The notes below the pieces were generated by a model that saw only the letters and a list, made by a program, of their open reading frames with translations, made no database searches and was not told the origin of the DNA. From an uncultured Bacteroidota bacterium (lineage in GTDB: Bacteria > Bacteroidota > Bacteroidia > Flavobacteriales > Flavobacteriaceae), in the NCBI GenBank assembly GCA_902598525.1, contig CACKBZ010000008.1:1-40876 (forward strand): DNA of 40,876 bases. The letters run 5' to 3'. The position numbers and the translations under genes are program-made. Positions 23,386 to 32,570 of the stretch are shown piece after piece. The first letter of the stretch is position 1. The number at the start of each line of letters is the position of its first letter.

Positions 23386-24417
23386 ATGGAATACAACAAG
23401 CTACCTGGTACAAACATTGATGTAAGTAAAATTTGTCTAGGAACAATGACATGGGGTAGACAAAATTCTGATTCAGAAGCGTATGAGCAAATGGATTATA
23501 GCTTAGATCATGGTGTAAACTTTTTTGATACTGCTGAATTATATCCAGTTCCTGCAACTCCAGACAGATACGCAGATACAGAACGCATAATTGGCAACTG
23601 GTTCTCCTCTAGGAATAATAGAGAAAAAATAATTTTAGCTACAAAAATTGCTGGCCCCGGAGATTACACAGCACATATTAGAAAGACAGGATTTAAAGGA
23701 AGTTCTATTGAAGATGCTGTTAATGGAAGTTTAGAGAGACTTAAAACTGATTATATAGATTTATATCAGCTTCATTGGCCAGAGAGAATGACAAATTTTT
23801 TTGGAAAAAGAGGTTTTAACTATGTTGATGATGGATGGGAAGATAATTTTCAAGAGATTTTAGAGAAGCTCAAAAAAATAGTTAATCAAGGAAAAATTAG
23901 ACATATTGGATTATCAAACGAAAATCCTTGGGGTTTTATGAAGTTTATAGAATATTCAAAAATTGGACTCCCAAAAATGATAACAATTCAAAACCCTTAT
24001 TCTCTTTTGAATAGACTTTTTGAAATTGGCAATGCAGAAGTTTGCAAAAGAGAAGAAACTGGTTTATTAGCATATTCTCCGCTTGGATTTGGAGTATTAT
24101 CCGGTAAGTACAGAAATGGTAAAATACCAGACAACAGTAGACTTAAGTTATTCCCGAATCTATCAAGATTTAGTAATGATAATTGTATAAAAGCAGTTGA
24201 TATGTATTATCAAATTTCACAAAAATATAATATGACATTAGCTGAGATGTCACTTGCTTTTGTAAATGATAGACCATTTGTAACTAGTAATATAATTGGA
24301 GCTACATCAATGGACCAGTTAAAGGAAAATATAAATAGTATAAATATTAAGTTATCAGATGATATTATTTCTGAGATTAATAAAGTAAATGAAGAGATTC
24401 CAAATCCAGCTCCTTAA
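23386..24417 (+). CDS. tas: aldo/keto reductase, Tas-like
   Basis: 343 residues, close to the length of E. coli Tas (346). The TIM-barrel catalytic tetrad is visible: D48 (FFDTAELYP), Y53, K87 (LATKIAG) and H130 (YQLHWPER). The distinctive TAELYPVP and 'YADTERIIGNWF' are typical of the Tas subgroup. It reduces aldehydes or ketones with NADPH in the cytoplasm; the natural substrate is unclear. Cotranscribed with the methyltransferase upstream. Confidence 0.9.
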   Translation: MEYNKLPGTNIDVSKICLGTMTWGRQNSDSEAYEQMDYSLDHGVNFFDTAELYPVPATPDRYADTERIIGNWFSSRNNREKIILATKIAGPGDYTAHIRKTGFKGSSIEDAVNGSLERLKTDYIDLYQLHWPERMTNFFGKRGFNYVDDGWEDNFQEILEKLKKIVNQGKIRHIGLSNENPWGFMKFIEYSKIGLPKMITIQNPYSLLNRLFEIGNAEVCKREETGLLAYSPLGFGVLSGKYRNGKIPDNSRLKLFPNLSRFSNDNCIKAVDMYYQISQKYNMTLAEMSLAFVNDRPFVTSNIIGATSMDQLKENINSINIKLSDDIISEINKVNEEIPNPAP

Positions 24418-24426
24418 TTATTTTAT

Positions 24427-24810
24427 TTAAAAATCTCTATTCTCAAAATTATCATTCTTAGGATTTGGACCGTATTTGTTATCACCTTGCTCGCCTTCAG
24501 TAACAAGAAGAATAATTAACCAAATTGGACCAATAATTGGAATTATGACAAGAAGATAATACCAACCTGATTTACCAATATCATGAAGTCTTCTTATTGC
24601 GACTGCTAAACCAGGAACAAAGACTGCTAGGCCATATCCAATATATATAGGGCCATACCCAATTGACCAAACTGTACCAAGCATATTGTCCAAAAGAATA
24701 CAAAAAACTGAAATAATAGAGTTTATAAGTATAAACATCCAATACTCCATTCTTCTTGATCTGCCATTAAAATCAAAATAAGAATTGATTACTTTTAAAT
24801 ACCATTCCAT
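24427..24810 (-). CDS. DUF805 inner-membrane protein
   Basis: 127 residues with four hydrophobic helices and the DUF805 signatures: FNGRSRRMEYWMF near the N-terminus, RRLHDIGKSGWYYLL after the third helix and DNKYGPNP at the end. The function of the family is unknown. Divergent from the large fusion gene. Confidence 0.88.
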   Translation of the reverse strand: MEWYLKVINSYFDFNGRSRRMEYWMFILINSIISVFCILLDNMLGTVWSIGYGPIYIGYGLAVFVPGLAVAIRRLHDIGKSGWYYLLVIIPIIGPIWLIILLVTEGEQGDNKYGPNPKNDNFENRDF

Positions 24811-24844
24811 TTGATTAATTTACGAAATATTTTTCTCTCGTATA

Positions 24845-27800
24845 ATGAGCTTTGATAAAACTAAAATATCAATAAAAGAAGTAAAAAAAATTTTAAAGTC
24901 CACATATAATTTAGAAGGAGAAATTACATCACTTAATGGAGAGATTGATTTTAACTTTAAAATTATTTCTAATAAATCAAAAAAATATTTATTAAAAGTA
25001 TCAAGGCCAAATTATGAGCAAGAATACATTGATTATCAAATTGATCTATTAGAGTACCTTAATAAAAGTTCCAAAATTGAGATACCTAAAATTATTTACA
25101 CTATAAACAATAAAAAGTCATCAAACTTTCAAGATATAAATGGAGAAAATAGATCTGTAAGATTAATGAGTTGGATAGAGGGGAGATTATGGAGTTCAAC
25201 AAATCCAATTAAAAAATCATTAAGATATGAATTAGGTTTTTTAAGTTCTCAATTAACAGAATCAATGAAAGACTTTGATCACCCCTATGCTCACAGAACT
25301 ATTAAATGGGATATTTCAAAATCATTATGGGTAGAAAATCATCTGGATACATTTGACTCGAAAAAAGCTCAAGTCTTAAAGAAATTTATTCAAGATTTTA
25401 AAAACAATTTATTATTATATGAAAAGCTTGAAAAATCTGTTATCCATAATGATATAAATGATAACAATATTATTGTTACTCATGATTTTTTAAATCCTGA
25501 AGTTAAATCAATAATTGATTTTGGCGACTCTGTATATTCACAAACTATTAATGATTTAGCAATTACATGTTCGTATGGAATTATGAATCATAATGATCCA
25601 CTATTAGGATGTATAGATATAGTAAAAGGCTACAACGAAAATAGAAAAATCAAAGATGAAGAACTAAAGCTTCTTTATAATTTAATTGCTATGAGACTAG
25701 TTATTTCAGTTACTATATCATCCATTAATAGAAATAAGGAGCCTAATAACAAGTATCTTTTTGTTAGTGAAAAATCAGCATGGAATCTAATCTATAAATG
25801 GAGCGAAGTCAACTCAGAGTTTGCTTATTATTCTTTCAGGAAAGCATGTTCAATTGATGCCCACCCAAATAAAAAAAAATTAATTAACTGGGCAAAAAAA
25901 ACTAATTTTTCTATAAAAGATTTGTTACCTGAAATAAATAAATCAAAATTTTATAATCTTGACCTGAGTGTTGGTAGTAAATGGCTTGGCAATAAAAGTG
26001 AAATTGAAGACTTGGATGTTTTTCAGTTTAAGATTGATCAGCTGCAAAAAAAAGTTCCAGATTTTATTATCTCAGGAGGTTATCTTGAACCAAGATCAAT
26101 TTATACTTCAAATTCATATGAAAAAAATGGTGAAAATGGAGAGGAGAACAGAACTATACATTTAGGATTAGATTTTTGGGTTCCTCCAGGAACAAAAGTA
26201 TCTAGTATTTTCGATGGTGAAATTATAGCTGCATTCAATGATAAAGGAAATAAGGAATATGGTGGACTAGTTATTATTAAGCACAAGATTGAGGACTTTG
26301 AGTTTTTTTCTCTATATGGTCATAATACAGTTGACAGTGTATTGAAAAACAAAATTGGATCGAAAGTCAAAAGGGGCAAAGTAATTGCCGAAGTTGCAAA
26401 TTACCCAGAAAATGGAAATTGGGCACCTCATCTTCATTTTCAAATTATGCATACTATGTTAGACTTTAAAGTTGATTTTCCTGGAGTCTGCTATTCAAAT
26501 CAAGAAAATGTTTGGAAAGATATTTGTCCAAATCCTAATATACTTTTTAAGCAAAAAGTATTATCTGCAAGTAATAATCAAACTAATACTGAAATAATTA
26601 ATTATCGAAAAAAACATATCGGTAAAAGTCTTAAACTTCACTATGATGAACCATTAAGGATAGTTCGCGGGGAGGGTGTTTATCTAATTGATCACAAAGG
26701 GAGAAAATATTTAGATACTGTAAATAATGTAGCTCATGTAGGACATGAAAATGAAGATGTAGTAAGTGAAGGTAAAAATCAAATGTCATTACTCAATACT
26801 AACTCTAGATATTTACATGAAAGTATAAATGCACTTACAAAAGAACTTCTAAGCACTGTTCCAAAAGAATTAAGTGTAGTACATTATGTTAACTCGGGGA
26901 GTGAGGCTAATGAATTAGCAATAAGAATGATGAAAGCTCACTCAGGTAGTAACAACATAATTGTATCTCAGCATGGTTATCATGGAAATACTAATGTTTG
27001 TGTTGATATTTCATCATATAAATTTGATGGAAAAGGAGGAAATGGAGCTCCTGAAAATACATATGTAATACCTATTCCAAATAATTTTAATGGGAAATAT
27101 AAGGGGAATAAAACAGATGATCAATATGTAAGTGAAATCAAAAAACAGATTAAAAAAATAAAACAAGACAAAAGAGTCCTTGGTGGATTCATTATTGAAC
27201 CGATAATAAGTTGTGGAGGACAAGTTGAATTACCAAAAGGTTTTTTAAAAAAGGCATATAATGAGATTAGACGCAACGGAGGTATATGTATATCTGATGA
27301 AGTTCAAGTTGGATGTGGAAGAGTTGGTAAATCATTTTGGGGCTTTCAAGCTCATAATGTTATACCTGATATTATAACTATAGGCAAACCCATTGGAAAT
27401 GGACACCCAATTGGGGCAGTTATTTGTAAAAAAGAAATTGCAGAAAGTTTTGCCAATGGAATGGAATTCTTTAACACTTTTGGAGGAAACCCAGTTTCAT
27501 GTTCAATTGCACTGCAAGTCATAAAAACAGTTAAGAGGAAGAAGCTTCAAAAAAATGCTAAACTTGTTGGCAATTATTTTAAAAATGAATTAATAAAATT
27601 ATCTAGAGATAATAAAGTTATTGCTGATGTCAGAGGGGAAGGTTTATTTTTAGGAATAGAATTCCTTAATTCAGAAAAAAACCCATTAAGCAAGGAGACA
27701 AAATATATAGTAAATAGATTAAAGGACTTTGGGATACTTTCAAGTGTTGATGGACCATTTAATAATGTTATTAAAATTAAACCTCCAATGATATTTAACA

Positions 27801-27874
27801 AATCAAACTGTAAATTATTTATAAAGTATTTGAAAATTATTTTGAAAGAAGATTTTGTTGCAAATAGTTTTTGA
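24845..27874 (+). CDS. three-domain fusion: APH-type kinase, M23 metallopeptidase, class III aminotransferase/phospholyase
   Basis: 1009 residues without a signal peptide. (1) Residues about 10-330: aminoglycoside/choline-kinase fold with catalytic loop VIHNDINDNN (H201, D203, N208) and Mg motif IDFGD (D225). (2) About 400-560: LytM/M23 domain with intact zinc site H439xxxD443 (HLGLD) and HLH (H529 base, H531 ligand). (3) About 590-1005: PLP enzyme with SDEVQVGCGR and the PLP lysine K848 (GKPIGNGHP). The kinase resembles hydroxylysine kinase (HYKK) and the PLP part resembles the AGXT2L phospholyases that act on phosphohydroxylysine or phosphoethanolamine. Phosphorylation then elimination by one polypeptide is a reasonable inference; the job of the M23 domain is unclear. 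Confidence 0.88.
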   Translation: MSFDKTKISIKEVKKILKSTYNLEGEITSLNGEIDFNFKIISNKSKKYLLKVSRPNYEQEYIDYQIDLLEYLNKSSKIEIPKIIYTINNKKSSNFQDINGENRSVRLMSWIEGRLWSSTNPIKKSLRYELGFLSSQLTESMKDFDHPYAHRTIKWDISKSLWVENHLDTFDSKKAQVLKKFIQDFKNNLLLYEKLEKSVIHNDINDNNIIVTHDFLNPEVKSIIDFGDSVYSQTINDLAITCSYGIMNHNDPLLGCIDIVKGYNENRKIKDEELKLLYNLIAMRLVISVTISSINRNKEPNNKYLFVSEKSAWNLIYKWSEVNSEFAYYSFRKACSIDAHPNKKKLINWAKKTNFSIKDLLPEINKSKFYNLDLSVGSKWLGNKSEIEDLDVFQFKIDQLQKKVPDFIISGGYLEPRSIYTSNSYEKNGENGEENRTIHLGLDFWVPPGTKVSSIFDGEIIAAFNDKGNKEYGGLVIIKHKIEDFEFFSLYGHNTVDSVLKNKIGSKVKRGKVIAEVANYPENGNWAPHLHFQIMHTMLDFKVDFPGVCYSNQENVWKDICPNPNILFKQKVLSASNNQTNTEIINYRKKHIGKSLKLHYDEPLRIVRGEGVYLIDHKGRKYLDTVNNVAHVGHENEDVVSEGKNQMSLLNTNSRYLHESINALTKELLSTVPKELSVVHYVNSGSEANELAIRMMKAHSGSNNIIVSQHGYHGNTNVCVDISSYKFDGKGGNGAPENTYVIPIPNNFNGKYKGNKTDDQYVSEIKKQIKKIKQDKRVLGGFIIEPIISCGGQVELPKGFLKKAYNEIRRNGGICISDEVQVGCGRVGKSFWGFQAHNVIPDIITIGKPIGNGHPIGAVICKKEIAESFANGMEFFNTFGGNPVSCSIALQVIKTVKRKKLQKNAKLVGNYFKNELIKLSRDNKVIADVRGEGLFLGIEFLNSEKNPLSKETKYIVNRLKDFGILSSVDGPFNNVIKIKPPMIFNKSNCKLFIKYLKIILKEDFVANSF

Positions 27875-27930
27875 GATGTTAATTATATCCTAAACAATAT
27901 TTTTACATTCTAATTATATAGAAAGCCAAA

Positions 27931-27938
27931 TATATTTG
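27931..27938 (+). promoter_or_regulatory. -7 promoter element, leaderless start at ATG 27943
   Basis: TATATTTG, perfect TAnnTTTG, with the ATG 5 bases after its G. Confidence 0.5.
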
Positions 27939-27942
27939 AAAT

Positions 27943-28512
27943 ATGAAAAATACACTTTTAAGTTTTACTTATTTAATTTGTATAACTCTTTTAAACTCAT
28001 CTACAGTTATGTCACAAAAATATGAGACTCAGGAATATCAGGTAGTTGATCAAATTGGTAATGCTGAAATTAGATTTTATCCCAGTGCCGCCATGATAAA
28101 AGTCTCATCTGGAGTTAACAGAAACAATAATTTTGGAAAACTATTTAGATATATTTCAGGGAATAATTCAGGAAGTGAAAAGATTGCTATGACCACACCC
28201 GTATACATATATGATGATAATAAAACTATGGAGTTTGTACTTCCAAGTAAGTACTTATCCCAAGATATACCTGCACCAATTAATAGTGAACTTAATACTT
28301 ACATATCTGATCCTAAGTACTTTGCTGCCATTAGATATTCAGGCTATTCCAACCAGGGTAAAGTTATGAAGCACAAAAATGAACTTGAGTCAATTCTAAC
28401 CAAAAATGGTCTTGAAATAATTAGTGGCTTTTATATTTTGTCGTATGACGCCCCAACAAAATTTTACAATCGAAGGAATGAAATTCTATTTGAGATTAAA
28501 TTCAATAAATAG
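27943..28512 (+). CDS. SOUL-family heme-binding protein
   Basis: 189 residues with an N-terminal signal peptide (about 1-25, ending VMSQ). SOUL hallmarks are YETQEYQVVDQIGNAEIR, 'GSEKIAMTTPVYIY' and the C-terminal 'GFYILSYDAPTKFYNRRNEI'. SOUL/HEBP proteins bind heme or porphyrins, here in the periplasm or at the surface. It is an independent transcription unit with its own promoter. Heme binding is family knowledge; no axial ligand can be assigned with certainty. Confidence 0.9.
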   Translation: MKNTLLSFTYLICITLLNSSTVMSQKYETQEYQVVDQIGNAEIRFYPSAAMIKVSSGVNRNNNFGKLFRYISGNNSGSEKIAMTTPVYIYDDNKTMEFVLPSKYLSQDIPAPINSELNTYISDPKYFAAIRYSGYSNQGKVMKHKNELESILTKNGLEIISGFYILSYDAPTKFYNRRNEILFEIKFNK

Positions 28513-28649
28513 TTTAAAATTTAAAATATCCTAAAAAAGTCGTGTTTAAATTTATTTATTTTAAAAAAATCTAGTTTTAAAATATCATATTGATAAAAAT
28601 AAAATAATTCTTACACCCGATAATTTTTTTACTCCCTCAATAATATAAC

Positions 28650-28665
28650 TTGATAGTTTAATCAA
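28650..28665. promoter_or_regulatory. short inverted repeat upstream of the TorF-glnB-amt operon
   Basis: TTGAT (28650-28654) and ATCAA (28661-28665), 6 bases apart, 11 bases before the first start codon. It could be an operator for nitrogen control, but the arms are short. No sigma-54 type -24/-12 sequence is seen. Confidence 0.25.
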
Positions 28666-28676
28666 ACAATTATATT

Positions 28677-29345
28677 ATGAAACAAATAGAAATTAAATTA
28701 TCTCGAACATTAAAGATTGGGGTCTTCTCATTGATGGCATTTTTATCTACGAATATTTCTTATTCACAAGATTTTGGTGCAGACCTAGTTAGTTCTTATG
28801 TTTGGAGAGGAACTCAATTTGGATCAGGAGCTCACATTCAACCTTATATGACTCTTGATTATGAAAATTTTGAAGCTGGGCTTTGGGGAAGTTTCCCAAC
28901 AACAGCTAATGGTGGCGGAAATGAATTAGATGCATACTTAAGCTATGATTTTGGTCCGCTTGCATTAACTCTTACAAATTATACTTTTCCTGGTGATGGA
29001 GGAGTTTATTCTGATGGTGAATCATTCTTTGACGGTGATTATACCGAAATAAGTGGATCTACATCCATTTTGGGGATTGATTTGTTAGCAGGTTATTTTA
29101 CTGATCTTGAAGCACTGTATATTGAACTTGGATTTGCTGCAGGACCTGTTGATGTTGCAATAGGTTATGGAGAAGATCAAGGTGAGGCATGGTATGCAAA
29201 CGGAGGAAATGGTATTGTAAATATGTCCTTTAGTGGTTCTAGAGAAATACAAATATCAGATTCTTTTGCCTTACCAGTATTTGGGTCTTTTATAATAAAT
29301 CCTGAGGCTGATACAGCATTTTTAGTTTTTGGAATTAGTTTTTAA
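28677..29345 (+). CDS. TorF-family putative outer-membrane porin
   Basis: 222 residues. Signal peptide about 1-30 (GVFSLMAFLSTNISYSQ), then a barrel starting FGADLVSSYVWRGTQFG, the standard opening of TorF-type proteins, with repeated amphipathic strands (LALTLTNYTF, VDVAIGYGE) and a terminal aromatic in FGISF. In Bacteroidetes this gene often precedes glnB and amt, implying passage of ammonium or small nitrogen compounds across the outer membrane (inference). 10 bases separate it from glnB. Confidence 0.85.
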   Translation: MKQIEIKLSRTLKIGVFSLMAFLSTNISYSQDFGADLVSSYVWRGTQFGSGAHIQPYMTLDYENFEAGLWGSFPTTANGGGNELDAYLSYDFGPLALTLTNYTFPGDGGVYSDGESFFDGDYTEISGSTSILGIDLLAGYFTDLEALYIELGFAAGPVDVAIGYGEDQGEAWYANGGNGIVNMSFSGSREIQISDSFALPVFGSFIINPEADTAFLVFGISF

Positions 29346-29355
29346 TTAAAACAAG

Positions 29356-29694
29356 ATGAAAAAAATTGAAGCAATTATAAGAAAATCAAAATTTGACGAA
29401 GTAGTAAGTGCCTTACATGATGCTGAGGTATACTTCTTTAGCTATTGGGATGTCACTGGTGTTGGAAATGAAAAGATTGGTCAGGTCTATAGAGGTATTA
29501 CCTATAGCACTCAAGACATTCAAAGAAGATACCTTTCGATAGTCGTGTCAGATTCTTTTGTTGATGCAACTGTAGATGCTATAATTAAATCAGGTGCTAC
29601 AGGGAATGTAGGTGACGGTAAGATATTTATTTTACCATGTGAAGAAGCCTATAGAATTAGAACAGGAGAGAAAGGAAATAAATCATTTAATTAA
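29356..29694 (+). CDS. glnB: PII nitrogen regulatory protein
   Basis: 112 residues with the PII fold: MKKIEAIIRKSKFDEVVSAL at the start, T-loop around residues 37-55 with VYRGITY, so both loop tyrosines (Y45 and the uridylylation-site equivalent Y50) are kept, and the nucleotide-binding GDGKIFIL near the C-terminus. The usual PK after the T-loop is replaced by QRRYL, and the B-loop region has FFSYWDVTGVG, an unusual aromatic variant. It senses ATP/ADP and 2-oxoglutarate and gates the Amt channel encoded 5 bases downstream. Confidence 0.93.
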   Translation: MKKIEAIIRKSKFDEVVSALHDAEVYFFSYWDVTGVGNEKIGQVYRGITYSTQDIQRRYLSIVVSDSFVDATVDAIIKSGATGNVGDGKIFILPCEEAYRIRTGEKGNKSFN

Positions 29695-29699
29695 TAATT

Positions 29700-30935
29700 A
29701 TGGAATTACTAACAACTAATAATGTTTGGATGATGCTATGTGCAGCATTAGTATTCTTTATGCACCTTGGATTTTCATTTTTGGAAATTGGTCTTACAAG
29801 ACAGAAGAATACAATTAATATATTATTTAAAAACTTCTTTATAATAACAATGGGGCTAATAACCTATTGTTTAATTGGATTCAACTTGATGTATCCAGGA
29901 GATTTTAATATAATAGGTAATGGAATACTCGGTTTTGCTGGACCAGGACTTGATGCAGCTGTTGCTGCTGATCTAGCGTATAACGAAGGGTATACTTACT
30001 GGACTGACTTCCTTTTCCAAGGAATGTTTGCAGCTACAGCTGGAACAATTATTTCTGGTGCAGTAGCAGAAAGAATAAAGATAAATTCATTTATGCTAAT
30101 TGTTTTACTTTACGTAACAATCGTATATCCAATTGTTGGATCTTGGCAGTGGGGAACAGGTTTTCTATCGACCCTCACAGATGATGTAGGGTTTTACGAC
30201 TTTGCTGGATCAACGCTGGTTCATTCAGTTGGAGGATGGGGAGCTTTAGTTATAATTTATTTATTGGGTGCAAGGAAAGGTAAATTTGATACTAATGGAA
30301 AGCCATTAGCTATTCCGGGCTCTAATATTCCTTTATCAGCTGCAGGTGTTTTAATCCTTTGGCTGGGATGGTTTGGATTTAATGGAGGATCGGTTTTATC
30401 AGCTGACCCTGCTAATACTTCATTAGTTTTAGTTACAACTTGTTTAGCAGCAGCAGCAGGTGGACTTGGAGCTGCAATCTTCTCAGGATTACTTTATAAA
30501 AACCTTGACATAACAATGTTTATGAACGGTGTTTTAGGAGGTCTAGTAGGAATAACTGCCGGTGCTGACCAAATGGGTCCAACTGAAGCCATAGCTATAG
30601 GAGCAGTTGGTGGAATTGTTGTTGTACTTGGAGTTGCCTTGCTTGATAAATGTAAACTAGATGATCCTGTAGGAGCTATTCCTGTTCATTTATTTGCTGG
30701 AATTTGGGGTACAGTTGCTGTTGGTTTATTTGGTGCCTCTGCAGGTTTTGATCAGTTCATGGTTCAACTTGCAAGTACAGGAATAGTCGGTGCATTTTGT
30801 GTAATCTCAACACTTATTATTGCACTAATTGTAAAATCAATTATGGGCTTAAGAGTTTCAGAGGATGAAGAGATAAAAGGTTTAGATTTATCTGAACATG
30901 GTACTGGAGCATATGGAGACTTTTCAATGAGATAA
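29700..30935 (+). CDS. amt: ammonium channel Amt
   Basis: 411 residues with about eleven membrane helices. The pore twin histidines are H175 (AGSTLVHSVGG) and H330 (GAIPVHLFAGIWG); the signature DFAGSTLVHSVGG is intact. N-terminal 'MELLTTNNVWMMLCAALVFF' lacks an obvious cleaved signal. It conducts ammonium through the inner membrane and is controlled by PII. Followed by a strong terminator. Confidence 0.95.
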   Translation: MELLTTNNVWMMLCAALVFFMHLGFSFLEIGLTRQKNTINILFKNFFIITMGLITYCLIGFNLMYPGDFNIIGNGILGFAGPGLDAAVAADLAYNEGYTYWTDFLFQGMFAATAGTIISGAVAERIKINSFMLIVLLYVTIVYPIVGSWQWGTGFLSTLTDDVGFYDFAGSTLVHSVGGWGALVIIYLLGARKGKFDTNGKPLAIPGSNIPLSAAGVLILWLGWFGFNGGSVLSADPANTSLVLVTTCLAAAAGGLGAAIFSGLLYKNLDITMFMNGVLGGLVGITAGADQMGPTEAIAIGAVGGIVVVLGVALLDKCKLDDPVGAIPVHLFAGIWGTVAVGLFGASAGFDQFMVQLASTGIVGAFCVISTLIIALIVKSIMGLRVSEDEEIKGLDLSEHGTGAYGDFSMR

Positions 30936-30957
30936 TATTTTCTATTATTTTCATTAT

Positions 30958-30985
30958 AAAAAGGAGATCAATTGATCTCCTTTTT
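30958..30985 (+). terminator. strong terminator after amt
   Basis: A perfect 14-bp inverted repeat (30958-30971 with 30972-30985), core GGAGATCAATTGATCTCC flanked by A5 and T5. It ends the TorF-glnB-amt operon and, being symmetric, could act on both strands. Confidence 0.9.
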
Positions 30986-31026
30986 GATTTTATACAAATT
31001 AAATATTAATATCTTAGTTTATATAT

Positions 31027-32523
31027 ATGAAAGAAGTAATTATTGTTGGTTCAGGAATAAATGGGCTAGTAGCTGCTAACTATTTAGTTAAGCATGGGTT
31101 TAATGTTAGTGTTATAGAAAAAAAACCAACTACAGGGGGTGCATGTGTAAAGGATAGTACTATAATTGAGAATAAAAATATTGACTTCGCATACGGTGCT
31201 ACTGTACTTGGAATGATGCCAGATTTTATTTTCCAAGAAACTGGATTAAGTGATAAGATTGAGGGATACTATCCAAAAACACCAAAGCTTGTTTATTTCA
31301 ACGATGAAGAGACTTCTACTAAAATTTACCAAGATTATGTCAAACTTGAAAAGGAGCTATATGAAAAATGGGGTGAGAAAGGAAGGGTTAATGAATTCAG
31401 AAATGATGAAAACAAAGTTGTAAAATTTATACAAAAATTATATAGAAATGCAACTAGTCCCTCAGTTGATATTGCAAATGATCACTTAGGAAAAGACTTA
31501 ACAAGTCTATGGATAACAGGTTCTGCTAAAAATCTTCTTGATCATTATTTTTCTTCTGAGAAAACCAAATTATATATGGGTATGACAGTAATTGAAAGTG
31601 GACCTGCATCAATTTATGATCCTGGTACAGCATTTACAATACCTTTGATGGATTCTGGATCAATATTTGACGGATACTGGGGGTTTGTTAAAACAGGTAT
31701 TTGGAAAATAACTGAAAATTTGACTGAAATAAATAGAAGGCTTGGCGTTAAATTTTATTTAGATTCAGAGATTCAAGAAGTTGATAATAAGAGTAATTCT
31801 GTCTCTTTTTCTAAAATAAATAAAGACTACAAGTTAAATTATGATCATCTAATATTTGCGACTGATCCAGTTACTCCATCCAAACTTATAAATGATTTTA
31901 GTAATAATATTGATTTAGATTTGATAGGAACAAGTGGAAAAGTAACTGCTTTTTTTAAGAATCCTGTTCGATGGAAAGATTCAAATAATTATTCTGATTC
32001 ATTTAGATTTATTTTCTCTGTCGATTCCTTAAATAGTTTTGAAGATGCAAGTCAAAATGCTCTCAAAGATTTAGATAATTATTTTCCAGGATTTATTCAA
32101 GTTTATCCAGAAGGGAGTGCTCAAAGAAAAATGAATAACAAAGAGGATTTTGATAAATTGATATTTTTCACAAAGAACTTTAGCTATAATAAAGAAGCTA
32201 AAAATTTAAATGATATCAAAGAAAAAATCATTTCAACTGTTATTCCTCACATTGAAAATCCTGAAGATTTAGTCTATTCAAAATTTCTTACTCCAAAGGA
32301 TTTAAATGAAACTTTTTTATTCCCAAAGGGTAATATTGATCATAGTACCTTAACAGGAGATCAGAATTATCACAAAAGAACGTTTAGTGATAATAAAGAT
32401 AATTTTTACTCCTATTATGATTATGAAAATATTTTTTACTGCGGCGCAGGTAGTTTTCCCTGCGGAAGTGTTGCTGGAACTCCAGGTTACATGTGCTCGA
32501 AACAAATAATTAGAAATTTATAA
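31027..32523 (+). CDS. FAD-dependent oxidoreductase, CrtI/PYROXD2-like
   Basis: 498 residues. The dinucleotide fold is IIVGSGINGLVAANYLVKHG (5-24) with the acid at the end of the second strand (VIEKKPTTGGACV). The C-terminal FAD motif is 'YCGAGSFPCGSVAGTPGYM'. The family covers carotenoid desaturases and the PYROXD2 group. The PYROXD2 type is favoured because of the middle region and the lack of other carotenoid genes nearby. Substrate unknown. Confidence 0.85.
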   Translation: MKEVIIVGSGINGLVAANYLVKHGFNVSVIEKKPTTGGACVKDSTIIENKNIDFAYGATVLGMMPDFIFQETGLSDKIEGYYPKTPKLVYFNDEETSTKIYQDYVKLEKELYEKWGEKGRVNEFRNDENKVVKFIQKLYRNATSPSVDIANDHLGKDLTSLWITGSAKNLLDHYFSSEKTKLYMGMTVIESGPASIYDPGTAFTIPLMDSGSIFDGYWGFVKTGIWKITENLTEINRRLGVKFYLDSEIQEVDNKSNSVSFSKINKDYKLNYDHLIFATDPVTPSKLINDFSNNIDLDLIGTSGKVTAFFKNPVRWKDSNNYSDSFRFIFSVDSLNSFEDASQNALKDLDNYFPGFIQVYPEGSAQRKMNNKEDFDKLIFFTKNFSYNKEAKNLNDIKEKIISTVIPHIENPEDLVYSKFLTPKDLNETFLFPKGNIDHSTLTGDQNYHKRTFSDNKDNFYSYYDYENIFYCGAGSFPCGSVAGTPGYMCSKQIIRNL

Positions 32524-32570
32524 AACTTAAATAAAGAATCACAGTAAATAAAATTTACTAACTTGAAGAG

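Noticed and set aside
28513-28676. Sigma-54 promoter for the nitrogen operon
   Set aside because: No GG-N10-GC pattern is visible in this AT-rich stretch.
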